A stretch of DNA of 64,000 bases from Chlamydia pecorum E58 (lineage in GTDB: Bacteria > Chlamydiota > Chlamydiia > Chlamydiales > Chlamydiaceae): assembly GCF_000204135.1 (NCBI RefSeq), contig NC_015408.1:868001-932000 (forward strand). Reading direction: 5' to 3'. Shown here piece by piece: positions 1-7,893 of this stretch. The stretch's first letter is position 1. Each line of letters opens with the position of its first letter. The position numbers and the translations under genes were made by a program. The notes beneath the pieces are model-generated. The model was given only the letters and a program-made list of their open reading frames with translations, was not told the origin of the DNA and made no database searches.

Positions 1-2
1 AT

Positions 3-410
3 AGAGTCTGTCGCATAGTGGATTATGACAAAAGTACGAAAAAAGTTACTTATCCAGGGAGGTACTATATCCAGCTGACAGCTAAAGGAACGTATACTCT
101 TTCATTTGGAATCTCAAAACGTCCTGGATGGAATAACGGCTGGGGATCTCCTGTATACTTACATTGTGCAGGAGGGCCTCCAAATTTTTATTCCAACTCA
201 ACTCTAAGAGGAGGAGGAGCATATGCTGAACAAGCGACTCTTGGGACAACAATTCAAGTCACTAACCCGGCTCCAGATCCTAATGCTGCTCCTTTAGGGG
301 ATGATTATACCAAACATATTTTCTATCTTACACAAGATGATGATTACTCTATTTTAAATGCTTTTTATTTCAGCATTCTCTTTTACCCGATGGATGAATA
401 TCTCATATGA
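3..410 (+). CDS. C-terminal part of fibre-like hypothetical protein (5' truncated by window)
   Basis: The reading frame is open from the window edge, so this is the C-terminal 135 or so residues of a longer protein; the GTG at 18 is only the first possible start inside the window. What remains is rich in Gly, Tyr, Asn and Thr with alternating hydrophobic strands (PGRYYIQLTAKGTYTLSF, then FYFSILFYP at the end). This layout resembles the C-terminal half of the two genes that follow, which suggests three tandem paralogues with a C1q/TNF-like or phage-fibre-like jelly-roll head. The stop codon overlaps the next ATG as ATGA (407-410), so the genes are probably translationally coupled. No enzymatic motif is visible. 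The fold assignment is inference from strand pattern only. Confidence 0.6.
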   Translation, partial: RVCRIVDYDKSTKKVTYPGRYYIQLTAKGTYTLSFGISKRPGWNNGWGSPVYLHCAGGPPNFYSNSTLRGGGAYAEQATLGTTIQVTNPAPDPNAAPLGDDYTKHIFYLTQDDDYSILNAFYFSILFYPMDEYLI

Positions 411-1252
411 AAAATCAACCTAAATACAACATGACAAACTCTACAAATTTTCGCATGGATACTACAGCAGTAGCATCAGGAGTAAAGGATCAAAACCTTT
501 TCATGGATGGTGCCACTCTCTCCATAACAGGTAGCTCTAGTATTGATGATACCTTATCAGTAAGGAATCTTACAGTTACAGATTCCACAACATCCACTTG
601 TGATGTTGAAATTGGGGGGGATCTCTTAACAGAAAACACAGATTTTCATGCAACTACTCTATCTAGGGGAATGGATATCATTTCTGCTAGCGAAAAAAGT
701 AAAACACCATTTTTAGCCAATATTAGTGATCCACAATCTCCAAGAGACGCCGTAACCTATGCTTTTTATAGAAGAAATAGCGTTCAAGCATATCATTCTT
801 CTGTCTCATATACGAACACCTATGACTTTCTATCTGGGGTTGTAAAATTATTTGCGGGCAATGGAAACAATGAAGTGAACTCTACTCCCAGATACTCAGA
901 CTATTTCACTATTAGTGAGGATAGAATCACTCCTAGGAAAGCTGGGATTTATCAAATAACCATACAGTGTACTCGTTTTAGCGGAAAGCACTCAGGAAAT
1001 GATAACGCCACGTTTTTTTTATACTTGATGTCCCCCACAAATAAAAGCTTACTGTCTAGTACAGATACTCGAGGACTAAGTAATACTGACAGAACAACAA
1101 AAGTTTTACATGCAATTTTCCCCGTCCCAGAACTTACTAGGGAAGGAGATTTTTATATACAAGCAACATCGACTGCTGACATGAAAATTAAATACTTTTC
1201 AACCAATGTGATTTGGTTCCCTTTTAATATGAGTTTTTCCGAGGTAGATTAA
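407..1252 (+). CDS. Fibre-like hypothetical protein with stalk repeats and jelly-roll-like head
   Basis: A protein of 281 residues that I cannot assign to a named family. Residues about 30-90 form short repeated units of the type L-x-V-x-G/N-x-L-x-V (ATLSITGSSSIDDTLSVRNL, then IGGDLL), typical of beta-helical or trimeric stalks in phage tail fibres and adhesins. Residues about 170-281 alternate strands (KAGIYQITIQCTRF, GDFYIQATST, FPFNMSF) in the way a C1q-like or fibre-head jelly roll does. There is no signal peptide and no membrane segment, so export, if any, would need a Sec-independent route such as type III secretion. It overlaps the previous gene by 4 bp and the next gene starts 1 bp after its stop, so all three form one operon. 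Surface or fibre function is inference. Confidence 0.65.
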   Translation: MKNQPKYNMTNSTNFRMDTTAVASGVKDQNLFMDGATLSITGSSSIDDTLSVRNLTVTDSTTSTCDVEIGGDLLTENTDFHATTLSRGMDIISASEKSKTPFLANISDPQSPRDAVTYAFYRRNSVQAYHSSVSYTNTYDFLSGVVKLFAGNGNNEVNSTPRYSDYFTISEDRITPRKAGIYQITIQCTRFSGKHSGNDNATFFLYLMSPTNKSLLSSTDTRGLSNTDRTTKVLHAIFPVPELTREGDFYIQATSTADMKIKYFSTNVIWFPFNMSFSEVD

Positions 1253-1253
1253 A

Positions 1254-2090
1254 ATGTCTAATCCCGCACCAAAAACAACTATCGGTTTCCCAACTTTCAT
1301 TCGACTCAACATTACATCTACAAACCTTACAGAAGAAAAGAAAACAAAGGCACTTACTGTTGGTCAAGGGATTACTACAGAAAACCTACAGGCATCAGGA
1401 AATCTGAGTATAACTAATGGAGGACTTGAGTGTAGACGCAATTTAGATGTTATAGGGAATATCAATGTTAATCCTACTTCATCCTCTTCTATGCAGTTCA
1501 AAGGAAGAGTCAATCTTGCTAGTACACCACTATATTACAAAAATGGAAGTTCCCTACGCACAGATTATGCCAATATTAATGACAGAGCAGACCAACAATA
1601 CGTTCCTTTTGGAGAATTTAAAAATACAAGAGTTGTCTATACAGAACGCTCTGCAACATCAGGTGGATGGGTAGGAAGTGGAGATTTTGGCGGAGGTAAA
1701 AACCTTCCTTGGGAGAAATTTGATAATCAAAGCTATAACACTACGGGCGCTGTTACTTTTTCATCAAATAATGGGCAATTAAACTTTACAGCAAGCTCTA
1801 CACAACCTAAATTGTTAAGAATTAGCGTGTTCATGACAAAAGATGGGCGATGGTTAGATAATGGAACAGGAGGAGAGGTTGCCCTAGAAGTCACTGTAAA
1901 TGGCACCAAAAAAACATTAGCCGTATCCACATGTTCAGGACAAAGCAACTATAGAACTCGCCCTATGTCATGGTTTTGCTCAACATTCTACGCTACATCT
2001 AATGGATATTTTTCATTAAGAAATATGGATGGAACGTTTCGCGTGCGATTCTTTTCCTGGAACGTAACTGTTTTGCCTTTCATCCTTTGA
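1254..2090 (+). CDS. Fibre-like hypothetical protein, paralogue of preceding gene
   Basis: A protein of 278 residues with the same plan as its neighbour. The N-terminal 85 residues contain stalk-like units (KALTVGQGITTENLQASGNL, SITNGGLECRRNLDVIGNIN). The C-terminal 110 residues form strands that end in an aromatic-hydrophobic tail (FRVRFFSWNVTVLPFIL), which lines up in style with the tail of the upstream gene (KIKYFSTNVIWFPFNMSF). No signal peptide, no transmembrane helix and no catalytic motif are seen. The start ATG lies 1 bp after the previous stop. The gene ends at a strong terminator shared with the convergent rimO. The sequence diverges strongly from the neighbouring paralogue despite the same layout, as expected for surface or fibre proteins. 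Role unknown. Confidence 0.65.
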   Translation: MSNPAPKTTIGFPTFIRLNITSTNLTEEKKTKALTVGQGITTENLQASGNLSITNGGLECRRNLDVIGNINVNPTSSSSMQFKGRVNLASTPLYYKNGSSLRTDYANINDRADQQYVPFGEFKNTRVVYTERSATSGGWVGSGDFGGGKNLPWEKFDNQSYNTTGAVTFSSNNGQLNFTASSTQPKLLRISVFMTKDGRWLDNGTGGEVALEVTVNGTKKTLAVSTCSGQSNYRTRPMSWFCSTFYATSNGYFSLRNMDGTFRVRFFSWNVTVLPFIL

Positions 2091-2096
2091 CTGCGG

Positions 2097-2129
2097 TCTC
2101 CCAGGGTCTATCAACTGGGAGATTTTTTT
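2097..2129 (+). terminator. Rho-independent terminator of the fibre-gene operon
   Basis: An 8-bp stem (TCTCCCAG 2097-2104 with CTGGGAGA 2115-2122) with a 10-nt loop is followed by seven T residues. It lies 7 bp after the last fibre-like gene. The rimO stop codon, on the other strand, falls inside the loop, so the terminator occupies the end of the convergent gene. Confidence 0.85.
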
Positions 2130-3496
2130 ATCACGCGTCCTACGAGATCATATCCAGCACCTCCTGTAATCTCTACAATGTAGCGCTCCCCAAAACCTGT
2201 AACCATTTTTGCTTCATTAAGAATCACGCAAGGATCAACTTCTGGAGATTGTCCATAAAATCTCGCTGTAAGCAAGAGATCGCTTTCAGGATGATACCCA
2301 TCAACTATTACCTCTACCTTCTGTCCTAGAAGATTGCGATTATGATGCTCTACATTGCTTTTCTGTATCTGAGATAATATTTTGAGCCTTGAAGATTTGA
2401 TTTTTTCAGAAATTTGGTTTGGAAGTGCCGCTGCCGGAGTTCCTGGCTCTTGAGAATATGTGAAAATTCCCAAGTTATCCACCCAACCTTCTTGGATGAA
2501 ATCCGCAAGCTCTTGAAACTCCTCTTGTGTTTCTCCAGGAAAACCTACAATAACAGAAGAGCGGATATACACATGGGGAATTCTTTCTCTAAGCTTTTGT
2601 AAAAGAGCCAAGATTTGCGCTTTAGAAGTTGTTCTACGCATGCTCTTTAAAATGCGATCATTAATATGTTGTAAGGGGATATCCACATAGGGAAGAAGAC
2701 GAGGGTCATGCTCCATAAGATCTATTATCGCATCATTTACCTCATCAGGATAAAGATACAAAAGACGCAGCCAATAATCTCCAGGTTCTTTTAAAATTTC
2801 TTTTAATAAATATTCTAATTGAGAACTACGATCCGAAGAGAAGTCCTTACCATAGTCTCCAAGGTCTTGTGCAATAAGAATAATCTCCTTTATTCCTGAA
2901 GATAAAAGTAGGCGCACTTCTTTAAGAACTTGCTCTACAGGCTTGCTGCGCAACTTACCTTTAATTGCGGGGATAATACAAAAGGCGCACTGCTTTTTGC
3001 ACCCTTCTGAAACTTTTAGGTATGCATAGTGCTTAGGAGTGGATAATTTCCTAGGAACTTCTCCAATTTCAAGATAACTTTTTGCTGAAATGCTCTCGCC
3101 TTTTTCTTTAGATTCTATAGCTTCTAAAATATGTTCAACATCACCAGAGCCTAGAAGGTAATGAATATAAGGAAGCCAAGGTTCAAGCTCACTTTTATGC
3201 TTTGAAACCATACATCCTGTAAGGATAATCTTCGCACCCTTCTTTTTCTCTTGAATCAAGCGTTGCAAGTACGCTTTACCTTCATCTCTTGCTGCTTTAA
3301 GAAAGGCACAGGTATTCAAAATTAAATAATCTGCATTTGCCAATTGATCCGTAGCCTCATATCCTGCTTTTAATAAGATCCCTAACATTACCTCGCTATC
3401 TACAAGATTACGAGAACACCCCAGGCTAATAAAATGAATTTTATTTCTAGTATGAACTATTTTTTGTGAAAAAAGATTTTGAGTAGTCATGAGCAT
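2111..3496 (-). CDS. rimO: Ribosomal protein S12 methylthiotransferase RimO
   Basis: RimO is a radical-SAM methylthiotransferase that adds a methylthio group to the beta carbon of an aspartate in ribosomal protein S12. The 461 residues show the family layout. The N-terminal UPF0004 domain begins with IHFISLGCSRNLVDSEVMLG and carries cluster cysteines also in LNTCAF and LTGCMV. The radical-SAM core has the CxxxCxxC motif at C166, C170 and C173 (EGCKKQCAFCIIP). A C-terminal TRAM-like RNA/protein-binding domain starts near LLGQKVEVIVDG. The SLGCSRN and IPAIKGKLRSKP motifs favour RimO over the tRNA enzyme MiaB. The gene stands alone on the minus strand, with rpmG divergent to it. MLMTTQ is taken as the start, although the second ATG (MTTQ) is equally possible. 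Confidence 0.9.
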   Translation of the reverse strand: MLMTTQNLFSQKIVHTRNKIHFISLGCSRNLVDSEVMLGILLKAGYEATDQLANADYLILNTCAFLKAARDEGKAYLQRLIQEKKKGAKIILTGCMVSKHKSELEPWLPYIHYLLGSGDVEHILEAIESKEKGESISAKSYLEIGEVPRKLSTPKHYAYLKVSEGCKKQCAFCIIPAIKGKLRSKPVEQVLKEVRLLLSSGIKEIILIAQDLGDYGKDFSSDRSSQLEYLLKEILKEPGDYWLRLLYLYPDEVNDAIIDLMEHDPRLLPYVDIPLQHINDRILKSMRRTTSKAQILALLQKLRERIPHVYIRSSVIVGFPGETQEEFQELADFIQEGWVDNLGIFTYSQEPGTPAAALPNQISEKIKSSRLKILSQIQKSNVEHHNRNLLGQKVEVIVDGYHPESDLLLTARFYGQSPEVDPCVILNEAKMVTGFGERYIVEITGGAGYDLVGRVIKKSPS

Positions 3497-3524
3497 TCTA
3501 AAAGGTTAATTTTAAGAGGAAATC

Positions 3525-3554
3525 TTGATTCTTTTTGAAAAAATATAGCATAAT
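3525..3554 (+). promoter_or_regulatory. Probable sigma66 promoter of rpmG
   Basis: TTGATT (3525-3530), an 18-bp spacer and CATAAT (3549-3554) resemble the vegetative consensus. The start codon of rpmG is 33 bp downstream and is preceded by a GGAAAGGG ribosome-binding site. Assigned by eye only. Confidence 0.5.
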
Positions 3555-3587
3555 AAGTGATTTACCATCACTGGAAAGGGCTCTTTT

Positions 3588-3746
3588 ATGGCAAGCAAGA
3601 ATCGAGAAATCATTAAACTAAAAAGTTCCGAAAGTTCTGATATGTATTGGACCGTAAAAAATAAAAAGAAAACAACAGGTCGACTAGAACTTAAAAAATA
3701 TGATAGAAAGCTGCGTAAACATGTAATTTTTAAAGAAGCTAAGTAA
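3588..3746 (+). CDS. rpmG: 50S ribosomal protein L33
   Basis: A 52-residue basic protein beginning MASKNREIIKLKSSES and ending HVIFKEAK, which matches bacterial L33 in length and in the conserved YWTVKNKKKTTGRLELKKYD core. L33 is a component of the large ribosomal subunit near the E site. It has none of the four zinc-binding cysteines of the C+ type, so it is the zinc-independent form. The ATG has a good Shine-Dalgarno (GGAAAGGG, about 7 bp upstream). The gene lies between divergent rimO and the lolE-lolD pair; the rpmG-lolE-lolD order is conserved in chlamydiae. Confidence 0.95.
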   Translation: MASKNREIIKLKSSESSDMYWTVKNKKKTTGRLELKKYDRKLRKHVIFKEAK

Positions 3747-3757
3747 AAGGTTTTTGC

Positions 3758-3796
3758 ATCAGCTCTATAAACCTCTTACGTAAGGTTGGTGAGCTG
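3758..3796 (+). promoter_or_regulatory. Nested stem-loop in the lolE leader
   Basis: Two nested inverted repeats, CAGCTC/GAGCTG (3760-3765 with 3791-3796) and AACCT/AGGTT (3770-3774 with 3783-3787), span almost the whole gap between rpmG and the next ATG at 3801. The GGTGAG that could serve as ribosome-binding site lies in the 3' arm. No T run follows, so this is not a classical terminator. A role in attenuation or translation control is inference. Confidence 0.4.
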
Positions 3797-3800
3797 AAAT

Positions 3801-5306
3801 ATGAAATTAGAATTCTGCATAGCTTTAAAGTATTTAATCCCTAGGCGAGGAAGAATTTCTTCAGCAATTGTATCCCTATTCTCCATGGGGATCATTTCTC
3901 TTGTTATCTGGTTATCTATTGTTTTCATTTCTGTGATTTATGGACTTGAGCAAAGGTGGCTTAATGATCTTTCTCAACTTCACTCGCCAATTACTTTACT
4001 TCCTTCTGAAACTTATTATGATTCTTATTTTTATCAGATTGATAAACATGCGAATCTTTCAAACTATACTACCAAGACTCTGGGGGAAAAGCTTTTTTCC
4101 TATCCCTCAGATCCTTACGATCCAGAAATAGATTATCGTCTTCCTCAGCATTTTCCTAAGCCAGATCTTAACTCCACAGGAGAATTAAAAGATCCTGTTT
4201 CTCTCACCATACAAGCGATTACACCATATTTAACACATCAGCACGCAGAAATTTTAGAATTTGAAGAGGGAATGGGGAACCTTTATCTCAATACAGAAAT
4301 GCATAGACCTTTAGCACAAACGCTCTCTCATTTTATTTCCTACTCTTCTAAGAGCTTTTACAAACAAAAGGTTCTCCCTTATGAGGAAGCTGATTACAGC
4401 TCTACAATGCTCAATGCTCTTAATCGTAGTTCTCAAGGTTGGGAAGAAGACTTTAGGATACTACAAGAACGCTATCAAGGATCTGCAATCCTTCTTCCTC
4501 AAAACTATAAAGATCAGGGTTACAAAATAGGGGATGTTGGGAACTTAAACATTTACAATTTGGAAACCCAAAAAGAGATTTCTTATACAGTCCATGTTAT
4601 CGGATTTTATAATCCAGGACTATCTCCTTTGGGAGCAAAAACTGTCTTTATTGATCCAGAGCTTGCTGAGCTTATTAGAACAAGAACTGAAGGAGCTGGT
4701 ATAAACAACGGATTTAGAATATTTTTCAAAAATACGAAAAATATTCAACTCATTAAAACACAAATACAAAAAATTTTAAAAAACTTGGAAGTAGAAGATT
4801 ATTGGGAAATTTCTTCTATTTATGACTATGAGTACTTTAAGCCCATTTTGGACCAGCTACAAAGTGATCAAATTCTTTTTCTCTTTGTTACCATGATTAT
4901 TCTTATTGTTGCGTGTTCAAATATCGTAACTATGTCTATCCTCCTAGTAAACAATAAGAAAAAAGAAATTGGGGCTTTAAAAGCTATGGGAATCTCTTCA
5001 AAAAGCCTCAAAAAAATCTTTGCTCTTTGTGGAGCTATTTCTGGAAGTATTGGAGTCATTTTAGGAACAGCATTGGCAATAATTACTCTCAATAATCTAC
5101 AGGAAATTGTAAAGTTTCTGAGCTACTTACAAGGGAGAAACGCCTTTAATCCCGTATTTTTTGGGAACCATCTCCCAAATGCCATCCATCCACAAGCAAT
5201 CCTTTGGTTAGGTTTAGGGACCTTAATCCTTGCAGCAATTTCTGGAGTATTCCCTGCAAGAAAAGTCGCAAAAATGCAAGTTTCAGAAATCTTAAAAGCT
5301 GATTAA
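3801..5306 (+). CDS. lolE: LolC/LolE-type lipoprotein-releasing ABC permease
   Basis: Inner-membrane permease of an ABC complex that extracts lipoproteins from the inner membrane for delivery to the outer membrane. The 501 residues show an N-terminal transmembrane segment (about 20-50, SAIVSLFSMGIISLVIWLSI), a long periplasmic domain (about 50-350), then the C-terminal FtsX domain with three helices. That domain includes LFVTMIILIVACSNIVTMSI and the coupling segment NNKKKEIGALKAMGISSKSL, typical of LolC/E. The gene ends KMQVSEILKAD, also typical. The ATPase gene follows 2 bp later. Only one permease is present, so it may act as a homodimer (LolF-like); calling it LolE is convention. Confidence 0.85.
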   Translation: MKLEFCIALKYLIPRRGRISSAIVSLFSMGIISLVIWLSIVFISVIYGLEQRWLNDLSQLHSPITLLPSETYYDSYFYQIDKHANLSNYTTKTLGEKLFSYPSDPYDPEIDYRLPQHFPKPDLNSTGELKDPVSLTIQAITPYLTHQHAEILEFEEGMGNLYLNTEMHRPLAQTLSHFISYSSKSFYKQKVLPYEEADYSSTMLNALNRSSQGWEEDFRILQERYQGSAILLPQNYKDQGYKIGDVGNLNIYNLETQKEISYTVHVIGFYNPGLSPLGAKTVFIDPELAELIRTRTEGAGINNGFRIFFKNTKNIQLIKTQIQKILKNLEVEDYWEISSIYDYEYFKPILDQLQSDQILFLFVTMIILIVACSNIVTMSILLVNNKKKEIGALKAMGISSKSLKKIFALCGAISGSIGVILGTALAIITLNNLQEIVKFLSYLQGRNAFNPVFFGNHLPNAIHPQAILWLGLGTLILAAISGVFPARKVAKMQVSEILKAD

Positions 5307-5308
5307 AA

Positions 5309-5980
5309 ATGACTGTTCTTATAGAGGCAAAACATCTTTCTAAAAGTGTATCACAACAAGATCAAAAAATTTCTATACTCAATGATGTTAACCTTACCTT
5401 AAATGCAGGGGAAGCCGTAGCTATTACAGGGCCTTCAGGAAATGGGAAAACCACCCTACTGCATCTTCTAGGAACTTTAGATGCTCCCTCTTCGGGAGAA
5501 ATAAAATTTTTTGGAAAGAGTTTGCAAAACTCAGACCTTTGCAAGTTTCGGAACCAACATATTGGTTTTGTTTTCCAAAATTTTTATTTGCTAGAAGATG
5601 ATTCTGTATTAAACAATGTTTTGATGCCAGCAAACATTCGTAGAGAAAAGACTTCTAAAAAGTCTTATATGTATGAAAGAGCCTTAGAGCTAATTGAAAA
5701 GGTCAAGCTTTCTCATAAGCTGCATAGTTCATGCTCTAAGCTTTCAGGAGGAGAAAAACAACGCGTCGCTATAGCGAGAGCTTTAATTAATGAGCCGTCG
5801 ATTATTCTGGCTGATGAACCCTCAGGAAATTTAGATGAGCATACGTCCCAACACATTCATGAACTTCTTCTTTCTCAAGTAAATCCACACCGTGGACTTC
5901 TTATTGTTACACACAATAAAAAACTCGCTTCTCAATGCAACAGAGAGGGGAGTATTATTAGAGGACGCCTTCTTTTTTAA
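5309..5980 (+). CDS. lolD: Lipoprotein-releasing ABC transporter ATPase LolD
   Basis: Cytoplasmic ATPase partner of the upstream permease. The 223 residues contain the Walker A (GPSGNGKTT, about residues 41-49), the Q-loop (FVFQNFYLLED), the ABC signature LSGGEKQRVAIARAL, the Walker B IILADEPSGNLD and the switch histidine in LLIVTHNKK. The GNLD D-loop and the short length are characteristic of LolD/MacB-type ATPases. It starts 2 bp after the permease stop, so the two are one transcription unit. Confidence 0.9.
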   Translation: MTVLIEAKHLSKSVSQQDQKISILNDVNLTLNAGEAVAITGPSGNGKTTLLHLLGTLDAPSSGEIKFFGKSLQNSDLCKFRNQHIGFVFQNFYLLEDDSVLNNVLMPANIRREKTSKKSYMYERALELIEKVKLSHKLHSSCSKLSGGEKQRVAIARALINEPSIILADEPSGNLDEHTSQHIHELLLSQVNPHRGLLIVTHNKKLASQCNREGSIIRGRLLF

Positions 5981-6049
5981 GAGAGTTTTCTTCAATTAAT
6001 AACTTGAATCTTAAATAAATAGATCAAGCTACCAGACTCTCTTTTTATT
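5979..6049 (+). terminator. Possible terminator after lolD
   Basis: AAGAGAGT (5979-5986), overlapping the lolD stop, can pair with ACTCTCTT (6035-6042), and TTTTATTT follows. The loop is long (48 nt), so it may be a weak terminator. It lies just before the rplM promoter. Confidence 0.4.
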
Positions 6050-6077
6050 TGGAAAAAATTTTGCACAAAATTATAAT
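6049..6077 (+). promoter_or_regulatory. Probable sigma66 promoter of rplM-rpsI
   Basis: TTGGAA (6049-6054), a 17-bp spacer and a perfect TATAAT (6072-6077) precede the rplM ATG by 32 bp. This is one of the best consensus matches in the window. Confidence 0.7.
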
Positions 6078-6109
6078 CCCTTCTTTCTGATAGAGCGGTT
6101 AAATTGTTT

Positions 6110-6559
6110 ATGGAAAAAAGAAAAGATACGAAGACAACCCTTGCTAAAGCCTCTGAAGTCAAAAAATCTTGGTATGTAGTTGATGCCGCAGGTAAAACTT
6201 TAGGAAGATTATCATCTGAAGTTGCAAAGATTTTACGTGGAAAGCATAAAGTAACATTTACTCCACACATTGCTATGGGAGATGGAGTTATTGTAATCAA
6301 TGCTGAGAAGGTACGTTTAACAGGAGCTAAAAGGGCACAGAAGGTTTATCGCTATTACACGGGATATATTTCTGGACTAAGAGAAATACCTTTCGAAAAC
6401 ATGCTCGCAAGGAAACCTGCATATATTATTGAGAACGCAGTTAAAGGTATGATGCCTAAAAATCGTTTAGGTAAGAAGTTATTGAAATCCTTAAGGATCG
6501 TCAAAGGCGAGTCTTATGAGGAATACCAATCTCAAAAGCCAATCGCACTAAATTTTTAA
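6110..6559 (+). CDS. rplM: 50S ribosomal protein L13
   Basis: Large-subunit protein that is added early in ribosome assembly. The product is 149 residues from the ATG at 6110 ([20 protein letters not shown]). A TTG at 6104 could add two residues, but the ATG matches chlamydial L13. Conserved features are the [22 protein letters not shown] motif, the [19 protein letters not shown] stretch ([20 protein letters not shown]) and [20 protein letters not shown] near the end. It has the usual length for the family. rpsI follows 13 bp downstream, which is the almost universal rplM-rpsI operon. Confidence 0.97.
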   Translation: MEKRKDTKTTLAKASEVKKSWYVVDAAGKTLGRLSSEVAKILRGKHKVTFTPHIAMGDGVIVINAEKVRLTGAKRAQKVYRYYTGYISGLREIPFENMLARKPAYIIENAVKGMMPKNRLGKKLLKSLRIVKGESYEEYQSQKPIALNF

Positions 6560-6572
6560 AATAGGGTAATTC

Positions 6573-6974
6573 GTGGCAAAAAATACGTTACAAGAGTCTG
6601 TAGCTACAGGAAGAAGAAAACAAGCTGTATCTAGTGTACGCCTCCGTCCTGGAAGTGGGAAAATAGATGTGAATGGGAAAGATTTTAATGTCTATTTTCC
6701 TTTGGAAATTCAAAGGTCCACAATCCTATCGCCTTTGAAAACTATTGGGGATATAAATCAATATGATCTTATTATTCGAGTTAGTGGCGGAGGAATCCAA
6801 GGACAAGTCATTGCAACTCGTTTAGGCTTAGCTAGAGCGTTGCTTAAAGAAAATAGTGAATCTAAACATGAGTTAAAGAGTTTAGGATTTCTTACTCGGG
6901 ATCCTAGGAAGAAAGAGCGTAAAAAATACGGACATAAGAAGGCTCGTAAAAGCTTCCAATTTTCAAAGCGTTAA
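6573..6974 (+). CDS. rpsI: 30S ribosomal protein S9
   Basis: Small-subunit protein whose C-terminal tail contacts the P-site tRNA anticodon. The 133 residues include [19 protein letters not shown] at the N-terminus, the [21 protein letters not shown] core and the basic tail ending in RKSFQFSKR, the conserved terminal S/KR. The start is GTG (GTGGCAAAA). It is the second gene of the rplM-rpsI operon and is followed by a strong terminator. Confidence 0.97.
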   Translation: MAKNTLQESVATGRRKQAVSSVRLRPGSGKIDVNGKDFNVYFPLEIQRSTILSPLKTIGDINQYDLIIRVSGGGIQGQVIATRLGLARALLKENSESKHELKSLGFLTRDPRKKERKKYGHKKARKSFQFSKR

Positions 6975-7001
6975 AATTTTTCTTTTGTTCTATTGTTTTG
7001 C

Positions 7002-7035
7002 AAAGCCTTTCTTTAAAGAAAGGCTTTTCTTTTTT
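7002..7035. terminator. Bidirectional terminator between rpsI and the NlpC/P60 gene
   Basis: A near-perfect palindrome (AAAGCCTTTCTTT then AAAGAAAGGCTTT, 7002-7027) is followed by TCTTTTTTTT. The stop codon of the convergent NlpC/P60 gene (7013) lies inside the stem, so a single structure serves both sides. Confidence 0.85.
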
Positions 7036-7876
7036 TGGGGATTCCAAAAGAAGCGATTTTCTTTTCTTCTGTGCTTACTCCTGTATAGAAGTTTCCTTTA
7101 GAAAGCTCACAATCTCTACCTAAGATACTGATGTGCACTTTGCCAATACTCTCAGAGGCATGAATTAAACCATGGGAATCTTTCTTTAACATCACATGAG
7201 AAATTTTTGATGTTTCCTTTTCATGAAGAAAAACCAGCCCTCCGATAGGGAGCTCTTCAAAGCTATCTACAAAAATGCAATCTAGGTACTGATCTCTAGC
7301 ATTTCTAGGGATATTCCAACCTTGAGACTGATATAAAAGATTTACAAACCCTGAGCAATCAATCCCAAAATTATGAAGACCCTTATGTAAACTGCGCCCT
7401 CCCCAAAGATAGGGAAAATCTAAACATCGTTCGGCATCCTCTAATAAACAAGAGGAAGAAATGTTTTCTTTAAGATGGCGGATGTCTCTAGGATTACATG
7501 TAGGTATCCCTGGGCCGAAAGTTTGAGATAAATATTTCACCATCTCTGAAGGTAAAGAAAGCTGATTATTTGGGGATAAGGACAATAATGTGCCGAAAGG
7601 AAGGGGAAGCTTCCAAGGCTCTAAAAGTGCTGAAAAAGAAATCACCGCAGCATTAGGAGTGCAATCAGAATGAACTACACAGGGAACAAGTTGCTCTAAA
7701 GCTAAGGTCCCAGGATAGGGACGCCAAAAATATTGATCTCGCACTATCTGAGAATAGGCGTAAAACCTTCCTGAGCCTCCAGACAACACACTTTCTCCAA
7801 AAAGCAACTGAGTTTCTAGCCCCCCACAAGGAGAATATAAATCAGCTATAGAGGAAAAAATGCGGTAGTATTGCAT
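7013..7876 (-). CDS. NlpC/P60-family peptidoglycan hydrolase
   Basis: Cysteine peptidase of the NlpC/P60 superfamily, which cuts peptide bonds in peptidoglycan stems. Chlamydiae keep one such enzyme for remodelling their thin division-septum peptidoglycan. The 287 residues split into an N-terminal SH3b-like region (about 1-140, beginning SSIADLYSPCGGLETQLLFG) and a C-terminal catalytic domain. C174 is in GIDCSGFVNLLYQ, H227 is in KISHVMLKKD, and a third polar residue probably lies in LIHASES. No signal peptide is obvious, so the route to the periplasm is unclear. The gene is followed by adk on the same strand 17 bp upstream, so it is probably the second gene of an adk operon. Confidence 0.9.
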   Translation of the reverse strand: MQYYRIFSSIADLYSPCGGLETQLLFGESVLSGGSGRFYAYSQIVRDQYFWRPYPGTLALEQLVPCVVHSDCTPNAAVISFSALLEPWKLPLPFGTLLSLSPNNQLSLPSEMVKYLSQTFGPGIPTCNPRDIRHLKENISSSCLLEDAERCLDFPYLWGGRSLHKGLHNFGIDCSGFVNLLYQSQGWNIPRNARDQYLDCIFVDSFEELPIGGLVFLHEKETSKISHVMLKKDSHGLIHASESIGKVHISILGRDCELSKGNFYTGVSTEEKKIASFGIPKKRKAFL

Positions 7877-7893
7877 AAAAATGTTTTAGCAGG

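Noticed and set aside
614..620. G7 run inside the second fibre-like gene, considered as another phase switch
   Set aside because: Much shorter than the 14-15 base tracts and within what is common by chance; no sign of frame problems.
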